From positions 1 through 22,388 of the forward strand of contig SGPL01000534.1 of the NCBI GenBank assembly GCA_004802705.1: DNA of 22,388 nucleotides, read 5' to 3'. The notes beneath the pieces are model-generated. The model made no database searches. It saw only the letters and a program-made list of their open reading frames with translations, and was not told the origin of the DNA. A program made the position numbers and the translations under genes. Below, piece by piece: positions 20,070 through 22,388 of the stretch (positions within the stretch are counted from its first letter, which is position 1; every line of letters starts with the position of its first letter). The DNA comes from Bondarzewia mesenterica. Lineage: Eukaryota > Basidiomycota > Agaricomycetes > Russulales > Bondarzewiaceae.

Positions 20070-20636
20070 TCATTTAAAGCCGATTCAAATCCGCGCACCT
20101 TGTATACCTGTCCCACAACGTCTTCAAGCTCAAGCTCGAATCCTGTTGAATATTTACAGCAAGTGCATGACGAGTCGAACCGGAGTCCGCATGCCCCGCC
20201 AGGCAGTACTCTCCCCGAGAGAGGTAACCTACAAGCACTGCAGCAGGCGCAATCCCTTGCCGTAAACGAGGCGGTCGATAGAGGCAAAGTACAATGCACA
20301 GTTACCATCATTGTTAACGTTAATCATAGCGTATCATGTGCCAGTGAATTAATATCGCCGAGGGAGCAACAGCAGCAGTAGGTACCGGCGGTATCTCCGC
20401 AATCCGTTTGTGCGGCGTCAGGTCTGGCAACCTCGAGCAAAGTGGTGCCACGACACCCACAGACGAAAGGAAAGGGGTTTATCGCTGACGTCGAGGAATG
20501 CTCAAGGAGGCTCAAGGCCGTCCAGCGTCGAAACACCCAGCGGGAAGAACATGTGAAGAACAAGCAGAGACCACAAACAGTGCTTAATCCCCGAATTCTC
20601 CCACCCCTGAACACAGTGAATCTTACCCTCAGATAA
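20070..20636 (+). other. Unexplained long open frame with a single internal stop
   Basis: One + frame stays open from 20070 to the stop at 20634-20636 except for a TAG at 20379-20381, after a CAG-repeat Gln run. The first part reads SFKADSNPRTLYTCP, then a Ser run, NPVEYLQQVHDES, GSTLPERGNLQALQQAQSLA and VNEAVDRGK. The part after the TAG is charged (RRLKAVQRRNTQREE). There is no ATG at the left end (a TGA sits at 20067-20069), and the opposite strand is also open over part of it. It may be a gene fragment, an exon of an unrecognised gene (a GTAGGT donor starts within the stop region at 20378), or chance. I cannot assign a family. Confidence 0.25.
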
Positions 20637-21154
20637 TTAATGTCAATGCATGCATCCAATCGTTGCACAGTAGATGACTCGACCTAGCTAGGCACAGACG
20701 TGCTCACTGCTCACACACTGCAATTCCACCATCAACGACTGCAACTTCGTCATCACAGGGTCGATGAACATTGTGAGAAGAAAGTCGGTCGTGCATTCAC
20801 ATACGCCAATGCCGCTTCCGATGGAGCTCTCGACAGCCCTTGAGCTCAAGTTTCCATGATGGTAAACGCCAAACAGGGTTTCAAGGGCATGACGAAAAGG
20901 ATCATCATATCTTCAGACTCCGTTTGACAGAAAGAAAAAAAAATACAAACCCGACAGGCAACATAGCTTGGCTCCCCGTCAGACACAGATATCCTGAGGT
21001 ACAAAGGTTGAAAGAAGTGTCTACAACCTGCCACTGGGAGACTGGGCTCCTCTAGCTAAACGTGCGTATCGTTCCACAGTGATCTGACCAAGAACCGATC
21101 CGGGCTCGGCGACTGGTTTTTCGACAGCGCAGAGTTTACTAAACAGAAACGATA
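20637..21154. other. Spacer before repeat unit 2
   Basis: About 520 bp with no gene, repeat or motif I can support. Both strands carry only short frames of ordinary composition. A run of eight A lies at about 20935-20942. Confidence 0.4.
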
Positions 21155-22388
21155 CCGCAGATAGACGTGTCGGAGCTAATAGTCCTCCTGCCGAGAGGCA
21201 GCAGCGGTGCATCAGAAAGCGTTAGTGATGAACAAGTCGAGAGTCAATCTTCGTCCGGCTGCTTTTGATACACGTCTGTTTTGACATATTATTGCACCAG
21301 TGTGCATATGATTGGTGACTGCAATGAAAACTTTATTCTGGAGTACACTTCGATCCGTACGTTTGCCGTATGTAGATTTGAAGAAGGGAAGAAGTGTCAG
21401 ATAGTGAACTACCGTGTAGCAGAAACAGTAATAGTCAAGGCGACGTCAGTATACACAACGCTCAGGCAGGAAAGTCGTAAGTAATGCATAGTACATTGTA
21501 AGAAGCTCTACGACGCGTGACGCACTCCGAAATTCAGAGCGACCACAAAGTGTGAGGAACACCTAAGCACTCGCTTTCACGGGGGTCAATACGAGAGGCA
21601 TAGTCGGCTTGGACGCGCCTTCCACCACCGGACCAGTAACGCCTGCCATGGCCCATGAAACGTGTTTATCCGAAGCTGAGAACTTGAACGCGGGTATTAA
21701 GACTGCGAGGACTATCTCTGACCGACAAAATTCAAAATTCCAGTCAGTGTTGAGTACTGCATACGGTGGACGTTCTTGGGCTTACTCATTTCCAGCTGGG
21801 AAAACTTGAAACCACTGTATCAACGAAACATTTTAATGGCAATCAGTGCTCCGACGAATGAGATGTAATGTCGTCAAAACAGTCACTGACATGCACGAAC
21901 GACCACCTCCCAAAAATGTCATTCTACCACATATGCATCAAGTCAGCAACCATGGACCACTTAAAAGCTTAATAAAAGCTGATATTCGGGAGGGAACATA
22001 CGTGTTGGCGTAGACACCCGGAATACGCGCTTCGGCCACGCTGGGAGGCAAAGGCGAAAGCCAGCGTTCGGGTTTCCATTCCATGACATCGGCGCCCCAG
22101 ATGCCAGGGTCGCGATTGACAGCAAGGATGCTGATGTAGATGCCAGTGTTGTTGGGAATCATGATCTCCGAGATTTTCGTCCCGTCCACCAGTTATGGGG
22201 GTCCCGAGAGGAAGCACAGCGTCCTTGCGGGTGCTGAGATTGAATAGGATTCGTATCAGCAATGACCTCTAAAATTCTTGCCGAGAAGATGCGACTTGCC
22301 ATCGAGTGACAAGGGGAGCGGGAGGATACCTGGGTCGATCACACGTGAGCAGACTAACTCATTCGAATCGAAACCTTTGAAACGTACA
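21155..22388 (+). repeat. Direct repeat unit 2: second copy of the P450 3' half plus flank
   Basis: This matches 16337-17582 in the same orientation, beginning near the shared CCGCAG word and continuing to the window end. Divergence is uneven: exon 14 has 12 differences in 155 nt, while the last roughly 190 nt (22193-22388), including the GC-AG intron and most of the next intron, appear identical. The 3' flank of about 400 bp is also duplicated, so the unit is larger than the coding sequence. Confidence 0.95.
21563..22388 (-). pseudogene. Cytochrome P450 copy 2, 3' part only, with a 2-nt deletion
   Basis: This is the tandem paralogue of the P450 at 16755-19240, cut off by the window end. Exons by position: 22388 (last base of exon 9), 22329-22300, 22233-22002, 21923-21891, 21814-21786 and 21717-21563; all splice sites are conserved, including the GC donor of the intron 22234-22299. 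The heme loop FLGGGRSCIGFKF and the C-terminus PVKASA-stop are intact. Exon 11 is 232 nt instead of 234: two bases present in copy 1 (about 17382-17384, CACTCCAG against CACCAG) are missing near 22190, which shifts the frame after PITG. Exon 14 codes for 7 amino-acid differences from copy 1. The N-terminal half lies outside the window. A pseudogene as read, unless the deletion is an assembly error. Confidence 0.85.

Noticed and set aside
16337..22388. Transposon or LTR explanation for the long direct repeat
   Set aside because: The repeat contains P450 exons and introns, with no transposase, reverse transcriptase, terminal inverted repeats or target-site duplication that I could see.
1..22388. 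CRISPR arrays, rRNA genes, phage or integrative elements
   Set aside because: No regularly spaced short repeats and no rRNA or phage motifs; the DNA is eukaryotic with spliceosomal introns throughout.

Overview
The window looks like nuclear DNA of a filamentous basidiomycete, probably an agaricomycete. Genes carry many short introns (about 45-90 nt, GT..AG with a few GC..AG). Promoters are pyrimidine-rich, and the protein set is fungal (Ngr1/Csx1-type RNA-binding protein, Rrp7, Cdc7 kinase, Ubp1-like protease, many-exon P450). The gene models below were spliced by hand: each junction keeps the reading frame and restores a conserved family motif. No alignment or transcript data were available.

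Layout: (1) 287-3323 (+), three-RRM RNA-binding protein with a frameshift in a C tract. (2) 4357-5390 (+), short-chain dehydrogenase, broken by two frameshifts and with its catalytic Lys replaced. (3) 5740-6839 (+), Rrp7 ribosome-biogenesis factor. (4) 7715-8427 (-), WBP2-like GRAM/PPxY protein. (5) 8746-8828 (+), intron-containing tRNA-Arg(TCG). (6) 9036-11344 (-), Cdc7 kinase. (7) 11505-11819 (-), a possible PIF1-type helicase remnant. (8) 12443-14981 (+), membrane-anchored ubiquitin protease. (9) 15451-15900 (-), a 78-residue four-exon protein with a KOW-like pattern. (10) 16755-19240 (-), 14-exon cytochrome P450. (11) 21563-22388 (-), the 3' part of a second, tandem P450 copy cut by the window end.

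Genes 1-9 are mostly housekeeping: mRNA binding, 40S maturation, origin firing and deubiquitination. The right third is accessory: a direct tandem P450 duplication with nearly 2 kb of spacer that holds one unexplained open frame. The single-base frame breaks in genes 1, 2 and 10 all fall in or next to mononucleotide runs, so some may be sequencing errors. The Lys-to-Glu change in the dehydrogenase and the 2-nt deletion in P450 copy 2 look more like real decay. I found no convincing new defence or mobile system. The best leads are the P450 pair, the 78-aa orphan, the GC-AG introns, the unusual cysteine box of the ubiquitin protease, and the open frame at 20070-20636.
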